Source of the DNA: Calendula officinalis
Taxonomy: Eukaryota > Streptophyta > Magnoliopsida > Asterales > Asteraceae
Reading direction: 5' to 3'
Assembly (NCBI GenBank): GCA_963853835.1
Contig: OY970835.1
Location: forward strand, 13,398,501-13,462,500
Length of the DNA: 64,000 bases
Under the pieces are notes generated by a model that saw nothing but the letters and a program-made list of their open reading frames with translations, searched no databases and was not told the origin of the DNA. The position numbers were made by a program, and so were the translations under genes. Shown piece by piece: positions 21,923 to 36,712 of this stretch (positions are counted from its first letter, which is position 1; each line of letters opens with the position of its first letter).

Positions 21923-24553
21923 TCTTCAATATCCAAGATTGTGTGACAAAAGGTGCTATACTAAAACATTAATAACTTTCAGCTCGGGTGTCCGTTTCAC
22001 GCCCACGAGTAAGCAAAATAGCTGGTTCGTTCGTCACTTCCAAAAAACAAGTTCAGCCCGAACTCTTCACTGTTCCCGGCCCGAACTTCATTTTCGTCCC
22101 GAACTTCAACCTCGGCCTGAACTGCAACCTCGGCCCGAACTCCGACCTCGGTCCGAACTTCAACCTCGGCCCGAACATCATCCTCGGCCTGAACACCGAA
22201 CTTCGGCCCGAACACCGAACTTCGGCCCGAACACCACTTCGGCCCGAACATCCCACTTCGGCCCGAACACCACTTCGGCCGAACAACCCTCTTCGGCCCG
22301 AACTCTTCAATATCCAAGATTGTGTGACAAAAGGTGCTATACTAAAACATTCATAACTCTCAGCTCGGGTGTCCGTTTCACGCCCACGAGTAACCAAAAT
22401 AGCTGGTTCGTTCGTCGCTGCCAAGAACAAGTTCGGCCCGAATTCTTCACTGTTCCCGGCCCGAACTTCATTTTTGGCCCGAACTTCAACCTCGGTCCGA
22501 ACTTCAACCTCGGCCCGAACTCCGACCTCGGCCCGAACTTCAACCTCATCCCGAACATCATCCTCGGCCAGAACACCGAACTTCGGCCCGAACACCACTT
22601 CGGCCCGAACACCACTTCGGCCCGAACACCACTTCGGCCCGAACATCCCACTTCGGCCCGAACACCACTTCGGCCCGAACATCCCTCTTCGGCCCGAACT
22701 CTTCAATATCCAAGATTGTGTGACAAAAGGTGCTATACTAAAACATTCATAACTTTCAGCTCGGGTGTCCGTTTCACGCCCACGAGTAACCAAAATAGCT
22801 GGTCCATTCGTCGATGCCAAGAACAAGTTCGGCCCGAACTCTTCACTGTTCCCGGCCCGAACTTCATTTTCGGCCCGAACTTCAACCTCGGCCCGAACTT
22901 CAACCTCGGCCCGAACTCCGACCTCGGCCCGAACTTCAACCTCGGCTCGAACATCATCCTCGACCCGAACACCGAACTTCGGCCCGAACACCACTTCGGC
23001 CCGAACACCACTTCGGCCGAACATCCCACTTCGGCCCGAACACCACTTCGGCCCGAATATCCCTCTTCGGCCCGAACTCTTCAATATCCAAGATTGTGTG
23101 ACAAAAGGTTCAATACTAAAACATTCATAACTTTCAGCTCGGGTGTCCGTTTCACGCCCACGAGTAACCAAAATAGCTGGTTCGTTCGTCACTGCCAAGA
23201 ACAAGTTCGGCCCGAACTCTTCACTGTTCCCGGCCCGAACTTCATTTTCGGCCCGAACTTCAACCTCGGCCCGAACTCCGACCTCGACCCGAACTTCAAC
23301 CTCGGCCCGAACATCATCCTCGGCCCGAACACCGAACTTCGGCCCGAACACCACTTCGGCCCGAACATCCCACTTCGGCCCGAACATCCCTCTTCGGGCC
23401 GAACTCTTTAATATCCAAGATTGTGTGACAAAAGGTGCTATACTAAAACATTCATAACTCTCAGCTCGGGTGTCCGTTTCACGCCCACGAGTAACCAAAA
23501 TAGCTGGTTCGTTCGTCGCTGCCAAGAACAAGTTCGGCCCGAATTCTTCACTGTCCCGGCCCGAACTTCAACCTCGGCCCGAACTTCAACCTCGGCCCGA
23601 ACTTCAACCTCGTCCCGAACTCCGACCTCGGCCCGAACTTCAACCTCGTCCCGAACATCATCCTCGGCCCGAACACCGAACTTCGGCCCGAACACCACTT
23701 CGGCCCGAACACCACTTCGGCCCGAACATCCCACTTCGGCCCGAACACCACTTCGGCCCGAACATCCCTCTTCGGCCCGAACTCTTCAATATCCAAGATT
23801 GTGTGACAAAAGGTGTTATACTAAAACATTCATAACTTTCAGCTCGGGTGTCCGTTTCACGCCCACGAGTAACCAAAATAGCTGGTTCATTCGTCGATGC
23901 CAAGAACAAGTTCGGCCCGAACTCTTCACTATTCCCGGCCCGAACTTCATTTTCGGCCCGAACTTCAACCTCGGCCCGAACTTCAACCTCTGCCCGAACT
24001 CCGACGTCGGCCCGAACTTCAACCTCGGCTCGAACATCATCCTCGGCCCGAACACCGAACTTCGGCCCGAACACCACTTCGGCCGAACATCCCACTTCGG
24101 CCCGAACACCACTTCGGCCCGAACATCCCTCTTCGGCCCGAACTCTTCAATATCCAAGATTGTGTGACAAAAGGTTCAATACTAAAACATTCATAACTTT
24201 CAGCTCGGGTGTCCGTTTCACGCCCACGAGTAACCAAAATAGCTGGTTCGTTCGTCACTCCCAAGAACAAGTTCGGCCCGAAATCTTCACTGTTCCCGGC
24301 CCGAACTTCATTTTCGGCCCGAACTTCAACCTCGGCCCGAACTTCAACCTCGGCCCGAACTCCGACCTCGACCCGAACTTCAACCTCGGCCCGAACATCA
24401 TCCTCGGCCCGAACACCGAACTTCGGCCCGAACACCACTTCGGCCCGAACATCCCACTTCGGCCCGAACATCCCTCTTCGGCCCGAACTCTTCAATATCA
24501 AAGATTGTGTGACAAAAGGTGCTATACTAAAACATTCATAACTTTCAGCTCGG

Positions 24554-27500
24554 GTGTCCGTTTCACGCCCACGAGTAACCAAAATAGCTGGTTCATTCGT
24601 CGATGCCAAGAACAAGTTCGGCCCGAACTCTTCACTGTTCCCGGCCCGAACTTCATTTTCGGCCCGAACTTCAACCTCGGCCCGAACTTCAACCTCGGCC
24701 CGAACTCCGACCTCGGCCCGAACTTCAACCTCGGCCCGAACATCATCCTCGGCGCGAACACCGAACTTCGGCCCGAACACCACATCGGCCCGAACACCAC
24801 TTCGGCCGAACATCCCACTTCGGCCCGAACACCACTTCGGCCCGAACATCCCTCTTCGGCCCGAACTCTTCAATATCCAAGATTGTGTGACAAAAGGTTC
24901 AATACTAAAACATTCATAACTTTCAGCTCGGATGTCCGTTTCACGCCCACGAGTAACCAAAGTAGCAGGTTCGTTCGTCACTGCCAAGAACAAGTTCGGC
25001 CCGAACTCTTCACTGTTCCCGGCCCGAACTTCATTTTCGGCCCGAACTTCAACCTCGGCCCGAACTTCAAGCTCGGCCCGAACTCCGACCTCGACCCGAA
25101 CTTCAACCTCGGCCCGAACATCATCCTCGGCCCGAACACCGAACTTCGGCCCGAACACCACTTCGGCCCGAACATCCCACTTCGGCCCGAACATCCCTCT
25201 TCCGGCCGAACTCTTCAATATCCAAGATTGTGTGACAAAAGGTGCTATACTAAAACATTCATAACTCTCAGCTCGGGTGTCCGTTTCACGCCCACGAGTA
25301 ACCAAAAATAACTGGTTCGTTCGTCGCTGCCAAGAACAAGTTCGGCCCGAATTCTTCACTGTTCCCGGCCCGAACTTCATTTTTGGCCCGAACTTCAACC
25401 TCGGCCCGATCTTCAACCTCGGCCCGAACTTCAACCTCGGCCCGAACTCCGACCTCGGCCCGAACTTCAACCTCGTCCCGAACATCATCCTCGGCCCGAA
25501 CACCGAACTTCGGCCCGAACACCACTTCGGCCCGAACACCACTTCGGCCCGAACACCACTTCGGCCCGAACATCCCACTTCGGCCCGAACACCACTTCGG
25601 CCCGAACACCACTTTGGCCCGAACATCCCTCTTCGACCCGAACTCTTCAATATCCAAGATTGTGTGACAAAAGGTGCTATACTAAAACATTCATAACTTT
25701 CAGCTCGGGTGTCCGTTTCACGCCCACGAGTAACCAAAATAGCTGGTTCATTCGTCGATGCCAAGAACAAGTTCGGCGCGAACTCTTCACTGTTCCCGGC
25801 CCGAACTTCAACCTCGGCCCGAACTTCAACCTCTGCCCGAACTCCGACCTCGGCCCGAACTTCAACCTCGGCCCGAACATCATCCTCGGCCCGAACACCG
25901 AACTTCGGCCCGAACACCACTTCGGCCGAACATCCCACTTCGGCCCGAACACCACTTCGGCCGAACACCACTTCGGCCGAACATCCCACTTCGGCCCGAA
26001 CACCACTTCGGCCCGAACATCCCTCTTCGGCCCGAACTCTTCAATATCCAAGATTGTGTGACAAAAGGTTCAATACTAAAACATTCATAACTTTCAGCTC
26101 GGATGTCCGTTTCACGCCCACGAGTAACCAAAATAGCAGGTTCGTTTGTCACTGCCAAGAACAAGTTCGGCCCGAACTCTTCACTGTTCCCGGCCCGAAC
26201 TTCATTTTCGGCCCGAACTTCAACCTCGGCCCGAACTTCAACCTCGGCCCGAACTCCGACCTCGGCCCGAACTTCAACCTTGGCCCGAACATCATCCTCG
26301 GCGCGAACACCGAACTTCGGCCCGAACACCACATCGGCCCGAACACCACTTCGGCCGAACATCCCACTTCGGCCCGAACACCACTTCGGCCCGAACATCC
26401 CTCTTCGGCCCGAACTCTTCAATATCCAAGATTGTGTGACAAAAGGTTCAATACTAAAACATTCATAACTTTCAGCTCGGATGTCCGTTTCACGCCCACG
26501 AGTAACCAAAGTAGCAGGTTCGTTCGTCACTGCCAACAACAAGTTCGGCCCGAACTCTTCACTGTTCCCGGCCCGAACTTCATTTTCGGCCCGAACTTCA
26601 ACCTCGGCCCGAACTTCAAGCTCGGCCCGAACTCCGACCTCGACCCGAACTTCAACCTCGGCCCGAACATCATCCTCGGCCCGAACACCGAACTTCGGCC
26701 CGAACACCACTTCGGCCCGAACATCCCACTTCGGCCCGAACATCCCTCTTCGGGCCGAACTCTTCAATATCCAAGATTGTGTGACAAAAGGTGCTATACT
26801 AAAACATTCATAACTCTCAGCTCGGGTGTCCGTTTCACGCCCACGAGTAACCAAAAATAACTGGTTCGTTCGTCGCTGCCAAGAACAAGTTCGGCCCGAA
26901 TTCTTCACTGTTCCCGGCCCGAACTTCATTTTTGGCCCGAACTTCAACCTCGGCCCGATCTTCAACCTCGGCCCGAACTTCAACCTCGGCCCGAACTCCG
27001 ACCTCGGCCCGAACTTCAACCTCGTCCCGAACATCATCCTCGGCCCGAACACCGAACTTCGGCCCGAACACCACTTCGGCCCGAACACCACTTCGGCCCG
27101 AACACCACTTCGGCCCGAACATCCCACTTCGGCCCGAACACCACTTTGGCCCGAACATCCCTCTTCGACCCGAACTCTTCAATATCCAAGATTGTGTGAC
27201 AAAAGGTGCTATACTAAAACATTCATAACTTTCAGCTCGGGTGTCCGTTTCACGCCCACGAGTAACCAAAATAGCTGGTTCATTCGTCGATGCCAAGAAC
27301 AAGTTCGGCGCGAACTCTTCACTGTTCCCGGCCCGAACTTCAACCTCGGCCCGAACTTCAACCTCTGCCCGAACTCCGACCTCGGCCCGAACTTCAACCT
27401 CGGCCCGAACATCATCCTCGGCCCGAACACCGAACTTCGGCCCGAACACCACTTCGGCCGAACATCCCACTTCGGCCCGAACACCACTTCGGCCGAACAC

Positions 27501-30500
27501 CACTTCGGCCGAACATCCCACTTCAGCCCGAACACCACTTCGGCCCGAACATCCCTCTTCGGCCCGAACTCTTCAATATCCAAGATTGTGTGACAAAAGG
27601 TTCAATACTAAAACATTCATAACTTTCAGCTCGGATGTCCGTTTCACGCCCACGAGTAACCAAAATAGCAGGTTCGTTTGTCACTGCCAAGAACAAGTTC
27701 GGCCCGAACTCTTCACTGTTCCCGGCCTGAACTTCATTTTCGGCCCGAACTTCAACCTCGGCCCGAACTTCAACCTCGGCCCGAACTCCGACCTCGGCCC
27801 GAACTTCAACCTCGGCCCGAACATCATCCTCGGCGCGAACACCGAACTTCGGCCCGAACACCACATCGGCCCGAACACCACTTCGGCCGAACATCCCACT
27901 TCGGCCCGAACACCACTTCGGCCCGAACATCCCTCTTCGGCCCGAACTCTTCAATATCCAAGATTGTGTGACAAAAGGTTCAATACTAAAACATTCATAA
28001 CTTTCAGCTCGGATGTCCGTTTCACGCCCACGAGTAACCAAAGTAGCAGGTTCGTTCGTCACTGCCAACAACAAGTTCGGCCCGAACTCTTCACTGTTCC
28101 CGGCCCGAACTTCATTTTCGGCCCGAACTTCAACCTCGGCCCGAACTTCAAGCTCGGCCCGAACTCCGACCTCGACCCGAACTTCAACCTCGGCCCGAAC
28201 ATCATCCTCGGCCCGAACACCGAACTTCGGCCCGAACACCACTTCGGCCCGAACATCCCACTTCGGCCCGAACATCCCTCTTCGGGCCGAACTCTTCAAT
28301 ATCCAAGATTGTGTGACAAAAGGTGCTATACTAAAACATTCATAACTCTCAGCTCGGGTGTCCGTTTCACGCCCACGAGTAACCAAAAATAACTGGTTCG
28401 TTCGTCGCTGCCAAGAACAAGTTCGGCCCGAATTCTTCACTGTTCCCGGCCCGAACTTCATTTTTGGCCCGAACTTCAACCTCGGCCCGAACTTCAACCT
28501 CGGCCCGAACTCCGACCTCGGCCCGAACTTCAACCTCGTCCCGAACATCATCCTCGGCCCGAACACCGAACTTCGGCCCGAACACCACTTCGGCCCGAAC
28601 ACCACTTCGGCCCGAACATCCCACTTCGGCCCGAACACCACTTTGGCCCGAACATCCCTCTTCGACCCGAACTCTTCAATATCCAAGATTGTGTGACAAA
28701 AGGTGCTATACTAAAACATTCATAACTTTCAGCTCGGGTGTCCGTTTCACGCCCACGAGTAACCAAAATAGCTGGTTCATTCGTCGATGCCAAGAACAAG
28801 TTCGGCGCGAACTCTTCACTGTTCCCGGCCCGAACTTCAACCTCGGCCCGAACTTCAACCTCTGCCCGAACTCCGACCTCGGCCCGAACATCATCCTCGG
28901 CCCGAACACCGAACTTCGGCCCGAACACCACTTCTGCCGAACATCCCACTTCGGCCCGAACACCACTTCGGCCGAACACCACTTCGGCCGAACATCCCAC
29001 TTCGGCCCGAACACCACTTCGGCCCGAACATCCCTCTTCGGCCCGAACTTTTCAATATCCAAGATTGTGTGACAAAAGGTTCAATACTAAAACATTCATA
29101 ACTTTCAGCTCGGATGTCCGTTTCACGCCCACGAGTAACCAAAATAGCAGGTTCGTTTGTCACTGCCAAGAACAAGTTCGGCCCGAACTCTTCACTGTTC
29201 CCGGCCCGAACTTCATTTTCGGCCCGAACTTCAACCTCGGCCCGAACTTCAAGCTCGGCCCGAACACCGAACTTCGGCCCGAACACCACATCGGCCCGAA
29301 CACCACTTCGGCCGAACATCCTACTTCGGCCCGAACACCACTTCGGCCCGAACATCCCTCTTCGGCCCGAACTCTTCAATATCCAAGATTGTGTGACAAA
29401 AGGTTCAATACTAAAACATTCATAACTTTCAGCTCGGATGTCCGTTTCACGCCCACGAGTAACCAAAGTAGCAGGTTCGTTCGTCACTGCCAAGAACAAG
29501 TTCGGCCCGAACTCTTCACTGTTCCCGGCCCGAACTTCATTTTCGGCCCGAACTTCAACCTCGGCCCGAACTTCAAGCTCGGCCCGAACTCCGACCTCAA
29601 CCCGAACTTCAACCTCGGCCCGAACATCATCCTCGGCCCGAACACCGAACTTCGGCCCGAACACCACCTCGGCCCGAACATCCCACTTCGGCCCGAACAT
29701 CCCTCTTCGGGCCGAACTCTTCAATATCCAAGATTGTGTGACAAAAGGTGCTATACTAAAACATTCATAACTCTCAGCTCGGGTGTCCGTTTCACGCCCA
29801 CGAGTAACCAAAATAACTGGTTCGTTCGTCGCTGCCAAGAACAAGTTCGGCCCGAATTCTTCACTGTTCCCGGCCCGAACTTCATTTTTGGCCCGAACTT
29901 CAACCTCGGCCCGATCTTCAACCTCGGCCCGAACTTCAACCTCGGCCCGAACTCCGACCTCGGCCCGAACTTCAACCTCGTCCCGAACATCATCCTCGGC
30001 CCGAACACCGAACTTCGGCCCGAACACCACTTCGGCCCGAACACCACTTCGGCCCGAACATCCCACTTCGGCCCGAACACCACTTTGGCCCGAACATCCC
30101 TCTTCGACCCGAACTCTTCAATATCCAAGATTGTGTGACAAAATGTGCTATACTAAAACATTCATAACTTTCAGCTCGGGTGTCCGTTTCACGCCCACGA
30201 GTAACCAAAATAGCTGGTTCATTCGTCGATGCCAAGAACAAGTTCGGCGCGAACTCTTCACTGTTCCCGGCCCGAACTTCAACCTCGGCCCGAACTTCAA
30301 CCTCTGCCCGAACTCCGACCTCGGCCCTAACTTCAACCTCGGCCCGAACATCATCCTCGGCCCGAACACCGAACTTCGGCCCGAACACCACTTCGGCCGA
30401 ACATCCCACTTCGGCCCGAACACCACTTCGGCCGAACACCACTTCGGCCGAACATCCCACTTCGGCCCGAACACCACTTCGGCCCGAACATCCCTCTTCG

Positions 30501-31658
30501 GCCCGAACTCTTCAATATCCAAGATTGTGTGACAAAAGGTTCAATACTAAAACATTCATAACTTTCAGCTCGGATGTCCGTTTCACGCCCACGAGTAACC
30601 AAAATAGCAGGTTCGTTCGTCACTGCCAAGAACAAGTTCGGCCCGAACTCTTCACTGTTCCCGGCCCGAACTTCATTTTCGGCCCGAACTTCAACCTCGG
30701 CCCGAACTTCAAGCTCGGCCCGAACACCGAACTTCGGCCCGAACATCCCACTTCGGCCCGAACACCACTTCGGCCGAACATCCCACTTCGGCCCGAACAC
30801 CACTTCGGCCCGAACATCCCTCTTCGGCCCGAACTCTTCAATATCCAAGATTGTGTGACAAAAGGTTCAATACTAAAACATTCATAACTTTCAGCTCGGA
30901 TGTCCGTTTCACGCCCACGAGTAACCAAAATAGCAGGTTCGTTCGTCACTGCCAAGAACAAGTTCGGCCCGAACTCTTCACTGTTCCCGGCCCGAACTTC
31001 ATTTTCGGCCCGAACTTCAACCTCGGCCCGAACTTCAAGCTCGGCCCGAACTCCGACCTCGACCCGAACTTCAACCTCGGCCCGAACATCATCCTCGGCC
31101 CGAACACTGAACTTCGGCCCGAACACCACTTCGGCCCGAACATCCCACTTCGGCCCGAACATCCCTCTTCGGGCCGAACTCTTCAATATCCAAGATTGTG
31201 TGACAAAAGGTGCTATACTAAAACATTCATAACTCTCAGCTCGGGTGTCCGTTTCACGCCCACGAGTAACCAAAATAACTGGTTCGTTCGTCGCTGCCAA
31301 GAACAAGTTCGGCCCGAATTCTTCACTGTTCCCGGCCCGAACTTCATTTTTGGCCCGAACTTCAACCTCGGCCCGATCTTCAACCTCGGCCCGAACTTCA
31401 ACCTCGGCCCGAACTCCGACCTCGGCCCGAACTTCAACCTCGTCCCGAACATCATCCTCGGCCCGAACACCGAACTTCGGCCCGAACACCACTTCGGCCC
31501 GAACACCACTTCGGCCCGAACACCACTTCGGCCCGAACATCCCACTTCGGCCCGAACACCACTTCGGCCCGAACATCCCTCTTCGACCCGAACTCTTCAA
31601 TATCAAAGATTGTGTGACAAAAGGTGCTATACTAAAACATTCATAACTTTCAGCTCGG
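24554..31658 (+). repeat. Higher-order repeat: 4-monomer unit of about 1.44-1.53 kb
   Basis: Starts 25709, 27241, 28738 and 30180 head successive four-monomer sets with lengths 1532, 1497, 1442 and 1479 bp. Monomer a has AAGTTCGGCGCGAACTC, b has CTCGGCGCGAACACC and CACATCGGCC, c has AAAGTAGCAGG with AACTTCAAGCTCGG, d has ATAACTGG with TTTTTGGCCC. Length differences are whole short units. The first partial set (24554-25708) begins with an a/b hybrid monomer, as expected from an unequal exchange. Sets 1 and 2 encode nearly the same 383-codon frame. Confidence 0.88.
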
Positions 31659-33796
31659 GTGTCCGTTTCACGCCCACGAGTAACCAAAATAGCTGGTTCA
31701 TTCGTCGATGCCAAGAACAAGTTCGGCCCGAACTCTTCACTATTCCCGGCCCGAACTGCAACCTCGGCCCGAACTTCAACCTCGGCCCGAACTCCGACCT
31801 CGGCCCGAACTTCAACCCCGTCCCGAACATCATCCTCGGCCCGAACACCGAACTTCGGCCCGAACACCACTTCAGCCCGAACACCACTTCGGCCGAACAT
31901 CCCACTTCAGCCCGAACAACACTTCGGCCCGAACATCCCTCTTCGGCCCGAACTCTTCAATATCCAAGATTGTGTGACAAAAGGTTCAATACTAAAACAT
32001 TCATAACTTTCAGCTCGGGTGTCCGTTTCACGCCCACGAGTAACCAAAATAGCTGGTTCGTTCGTCACTGCCAAGAACAAGTTCGGCCCGAACTCTTCAC
32101 TGTTCCCGGCCCGAACTCCATTTTCGGCCCGAACTTCAACCTCGGCCCGAACTTCAACCTCGGCCCGAACTCCGACCTCGACCCGAACTTCAACCTCGGC
32201 CCGAACATCATCCTCGGCCCGAACACCGAACTTCGGCCCGAACACCACTTCGGCCCGAACATCCCTCTTCGGGCCGAACTCTTCAATATCCAAGATTGTG
32301 TGACAAAAGGTGCTATACTAAGACATTCATAACTCTCAGCTCGGGTGTCCGTTTCACGCCTACGAGTAACCAAAATAGCTGGTTCGTTCGTCGCTGCCAA
32401 GAACAAGTTCGGCCCGAATTCTTCACTGTTCCCGGCCCGAACTTCATTTTTGGCCCGAACTTCAACCTCGGCCCGAACTTCAACCTCGGCCCGAACTCCG
32501 ACCTCGGCCCGAACTTCAACCTCGGCCCGAACATCATCCTCGGCCCGAACACCGAACTTCGGCCCGAACACCACTTCGGCCCGAACACCACTTCGGCCGA
32601 ACATCCCACTTCGGCCGAACACCACTTCGGCCCGAACATCCCTCTTCGGCCCGAACTCTTCAATATCCAAGATTGTGTGACAAAAGGTGCTATACTAAAA
32701 CATTCATAACTTTCAGCTCGGGTGTCCGTTTCACGCCCACGAGTAACCAAAATAGATGGTTCATTCGTCGATGCCAAGAACAAATTCGGCCCGAACTCTT
32801 CACTGTTCCCGGCCCGAACTTCATTTTCGGCCCGAACTTCAACCTCGGCCCGAACTTCAACCTCGGCCCGAACTCCGACCTCGGCCCGAACTTCAACCTC
32901 GGCCCGAACATCATCCTCGGCCCGAACACCGAACTTCGGCCCGAACACCACTTCGGCCCGAACACCACTTCGGCCGAACATCCCACTTCGGCCCGAACAC
33001 CACTTCGGCCCGAACATCCCTCTTCGGCCCGAACTCTTCAATATCCAAGATTGTGTGACAAAAGGTTCAATACTAAAACATTCATAACTTTCAGCTCGGG
33101 TGTCCGTTTCACGCCCACGAGTAACCAAAATAGCAGGTTCGTTCGTCACTGCCAAGAACAAGTTCGGCCCGAACTCTTCACTGTTCCTGGCCCGAACTTC
33201 ATTTTCGGCCCGAACTTCAACCTCGGCCCGAACTTCAACCTCGGCCCGAACTCCGACCTCGACCCGAACTTCAACCTCGGCCCGAACATCATCCTCGGCC
33301 CGAACACCGAACTTCGGCCCGAACACCACTTCGGCCCGAACATCCCACTTCGGCCCGAACATCCCTCTTCGGGCCGAACTCTTCAATATCCAAGATTGTG
33401 CGACAAAAGATGCTATACTAAAACATTCATAACTCTCAGCTCGGGTGTCCGTTTCACGCCCACGAGTAACCAAAATAACTGGTTCGTTCGTCGCTGCCAA
33501 GAACAAGTTCGGCCCGAATTCTTCACTGTTCCCGGCCCGAACTTCATTTTTGGCCCGAACTTCAACCTCGGCCCGAACTTCAACCTCGGTCCGAACTTCA
33601 ACCTCGGCCCGAACTCCGACCTCGGCCCGAACTTCAACCTCGTCCCGAACATCATCCTCGGCCCGAACACCGAACTTCGGCCCGAACACCACTTCGGCCC
33701 GAACACCACTTCGGCCCGAACACCACTTCGGCCCGAACATCCCTCTTCGGCCCGAACTCTTCAATATCCAAGATTGTGTGACAAAAGGTTCAATAC

Positions 33797-36712
33797 TAAA
33801 ACATTCATAACTTTCAGCTCGGGTGTCCGTTTCACGCCCACGAGTAACCAAAATAGCTGGTTCGTTCGTCACTGCCAAGAACAAGTTCGGCCCGAACTCT
33901 TCACTGTTCCCGGCCCGAACTTCATTTTCGGCCCGAACTTCAACCTCGGCTCGAACTTCAACCTCGGCCCGAACTCCGACCTCGACCCGAACTTCAACCT
34001 CGGCCCGAACATCATCCTGGGCCCGAACACCGAACTTCGGCCCGAACACCACTTCGGCCCGTACATCCCACTTCGGCCCGAACATCCCTCTTCGGGCCGA
34101 ACTCTTCAATATCCAAGATTGTGTGACAAAAGGTGCTATACTAAAACATTCATAACTCTCAGCTCGGGTGTCCGTTTCACGCCCACGAGTAACCAAAATA
34201 GCTGGTTCGTTCGTCGCTGCCAAGAACAAGTTCGGCCCGAATTCTTCAATGTTCCCGGCCCGAACTTCATTTTTGGCCCGAACTTCAACCTCGGCCCGAA
34301 CTTCAACCTCGGCCCGAACTCCGACCTCGGCCCGAACTTCAACCTCGTCCCGAACATCATCCTCGGCCCGAACACCGAACTTCGGCCCGAACACCACTTC
34401 GGCCCGAACACCACTTCGGCCCGAACATCCCACTTCGGCCCGAACACCACTTCGGCCCGAACATCCCTCTTCGGCCCGAACTCTTCAATATCCAAGATTG
34501 TGTGACAAAAGGTGCTATACTAAAACATTCATAACTTTCAGCTCGGGTGTCCGTTTCACGCCCACGAGTAACCAAAATAGCTGGTTCATTCGTCGATGCC
34601 AAGAACAAGTTCGGCCCGAACTCTTCACTGTTCCCGGCCCGAACTTCATTTTCGGCCCGAACTTCAACCTTGGCCCGAACTTCAACCTCTGCCCGAACTC
34701 CGACCTCGGCCCGAACTTCAACCTCGGCCCGAACATCATCCTCGGCCCGAACACCGAACTTCGGCCCGAACACCACTTCGGCCGAACATCCCACTTCGGC
34801 CCGAACACCACTTCGGTCCGAACATCCCTCTTCGGCCCGAACTCTTCAATATCCAAGATTGTGTGACAAAAGGTTCAATACTAAAACATTCATAACTTTC
34901 AGCTCGGGTGTCCGTTTCACGCCCACGAGTAACCAAAATAGCTGGTTCGTTCGTCACTGCCAAGAACAAGTTCGGCCTGAACTCTTCACTGTTCCCGGCC
35001 CGAACTTCATTTTTGGCCCGAACTTCAACCTCGGCCCGAACTTCAACCTCGGCCCGAACTCCGACCTCGACCCGAACTTCAACCTCGGCCCGAACATCAT
35101 CCTCGGCTTGAACACCGAACTTCAGCCCGAACACCACTTCGGCCCGAACATCCCACTTCGGCCCGAACATCCCTCTTCGGGCCGAACGCTTCAATATCCA
35201 AGATTGTGTGACAAAAGGTGTTATACTAAAACATTAATAACTTTCAGCTCAGGTGTCCGTTTCACGCCCATGAGTAAGCAAAATAGCTGGTTCGTTCGTC
35301 ACTGCCAAGAACAAGTTCGGCCCGAACTCTTCACTGTTCCCGGCCCGAACATCATTTTCGGCCCGAACTTCAACCTCGGCCCGAACTTCATCCTCGGCCC
35401 GAACACCGAACTTCGGCCCGAACACCACTTCGGCCCGAACACCACTTCGGCCCGAACATCCCACTTCGGCCCGAACACCACTTCGGCCGAACATCCCTCT
35501 TCGGCCCGAACTCTTCAATATCCAAGATTGTGTGACAAAAGGTGCTATACTAAAACATTCATAACTTTCAGCTCGGGTGTCCGTTTCACGCCCACGAGTA
35601 ACCAAAATAGCTGGTTCGTTCGTCGCTGCCAAGAACAAGTTCGGCCCGAACTCTTAACTGTTCCCGGCCCGAACTTCATTTTCGGCCCGAACTGCAACCT
35701 CGGCCCGAACTTAAACCTCGGCCCGAACTCCGACCTCGGCCCGAACTTCAACCTCGTCCCGAACATCATCCTCGGCCCGAACACCGAACTTCGGCCCGAA
35801 CACCACTTCGGCCCGAACACCACTTCAGCCCGAACATCCCACTTCAGCCCGAACACCACTTCGGCCCGAACATCCCTCTTCGGCCCGAACTCTTCAATAT
35901 CCAAGATTTGTGTGACAAAAGGTGCTATACTAAACCATTCATAACTTTCAGCTCGGGTGTGCGTTTCACGCCCACGAGTAACCAAAATAGCTGGTTCGTT
36001 CGTCACTGCCAAGAACAAGTTCGGCCCGAACTCTTCACTGTTCCTGGCCCGAACTTCATTTTCGGCCCGAACTTCAACCTCGGCCCGAAGTTCAACCTCG
36101 GCCCGAACTCCGACCTCGGCCCGAACTTCAACCCCGGCCCGAATATCATCCTCGGCCTGAACATCGAACTTCGGCCCGACCACCACTTCGGCCCGAACAC
36201 CACTTCAGCCCGAACATCCCCCTTCGGCCCGAACACCACTTCGGCCGAACATCCCTCTTCGGCCCGAACTCTTCAATATCCAAGATTGTGTGACAAAAGG
36301 TGCTATACTAAAACATTAATAACTTTCAGCTCGGGTGTCCGTTTCACGCCCACGAGTAACCAAAATAGCTGGTTCGTTCGTCACTGCCAAGAACAAGTTC
36401 GGCCCGAACTCTTCATTGTTCCCAGCCCGAACTTCATTTTCGGCCCGAACTTTAACCTCGGCCCGAACTGCAACCTCGGCCCGAACTCCGACCTCGGCCC
36501 GAACTTCAACCTCGGCCCGAATATCATCCTCGGCCCGAACACCGAACTTCGGCCCGAACACCACTTCGGCCCGAACACCACTTCGGCCCGAACATCCCAC
36601 TTCGGCCCGAACACCACTTCGGCCGAACATCCCTCTTCGGCCCGAACTCTTCAATATCCAAGATTGTGTGACAAAAGGTGCTATACTAAAACATTCATAA
36701 CTTTCAGCTCGG
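33797..36712 (+). repeat. Second copy of the 18331-21640 satellite segment
   Basis: See the paired segment for the alignment. The monomer at 35253 (326 bp) looks like a fusion of the two monomers at 19787 and 20165: its start carries CATGAGTAAGC of the first and its tract carries CGAACATCATTTTCGG of the second, so one monomer was lost by unequal pairing. Confidence 0.78.

Noticed and set aside
32313..34433. 706-codon open frame on the minus strand, and similar long frames throughout both arrays
   Set aside because: Comparable frames exist on both strands and in several phases, all built of the same short unit. Units of 17, 18 and 19 bp change phase within a monomer, so no single frame is conserved. 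No domain, start context or codon bias is evident.
32673..34505. 610-codon plus-strand frame rich in FGPN, RPEHH and SARTP repeats
   Set aside because: It is a direct translation of the short-unit tract with monomers of length divisible by three. It overlaps the minus-strand frame of similar length.
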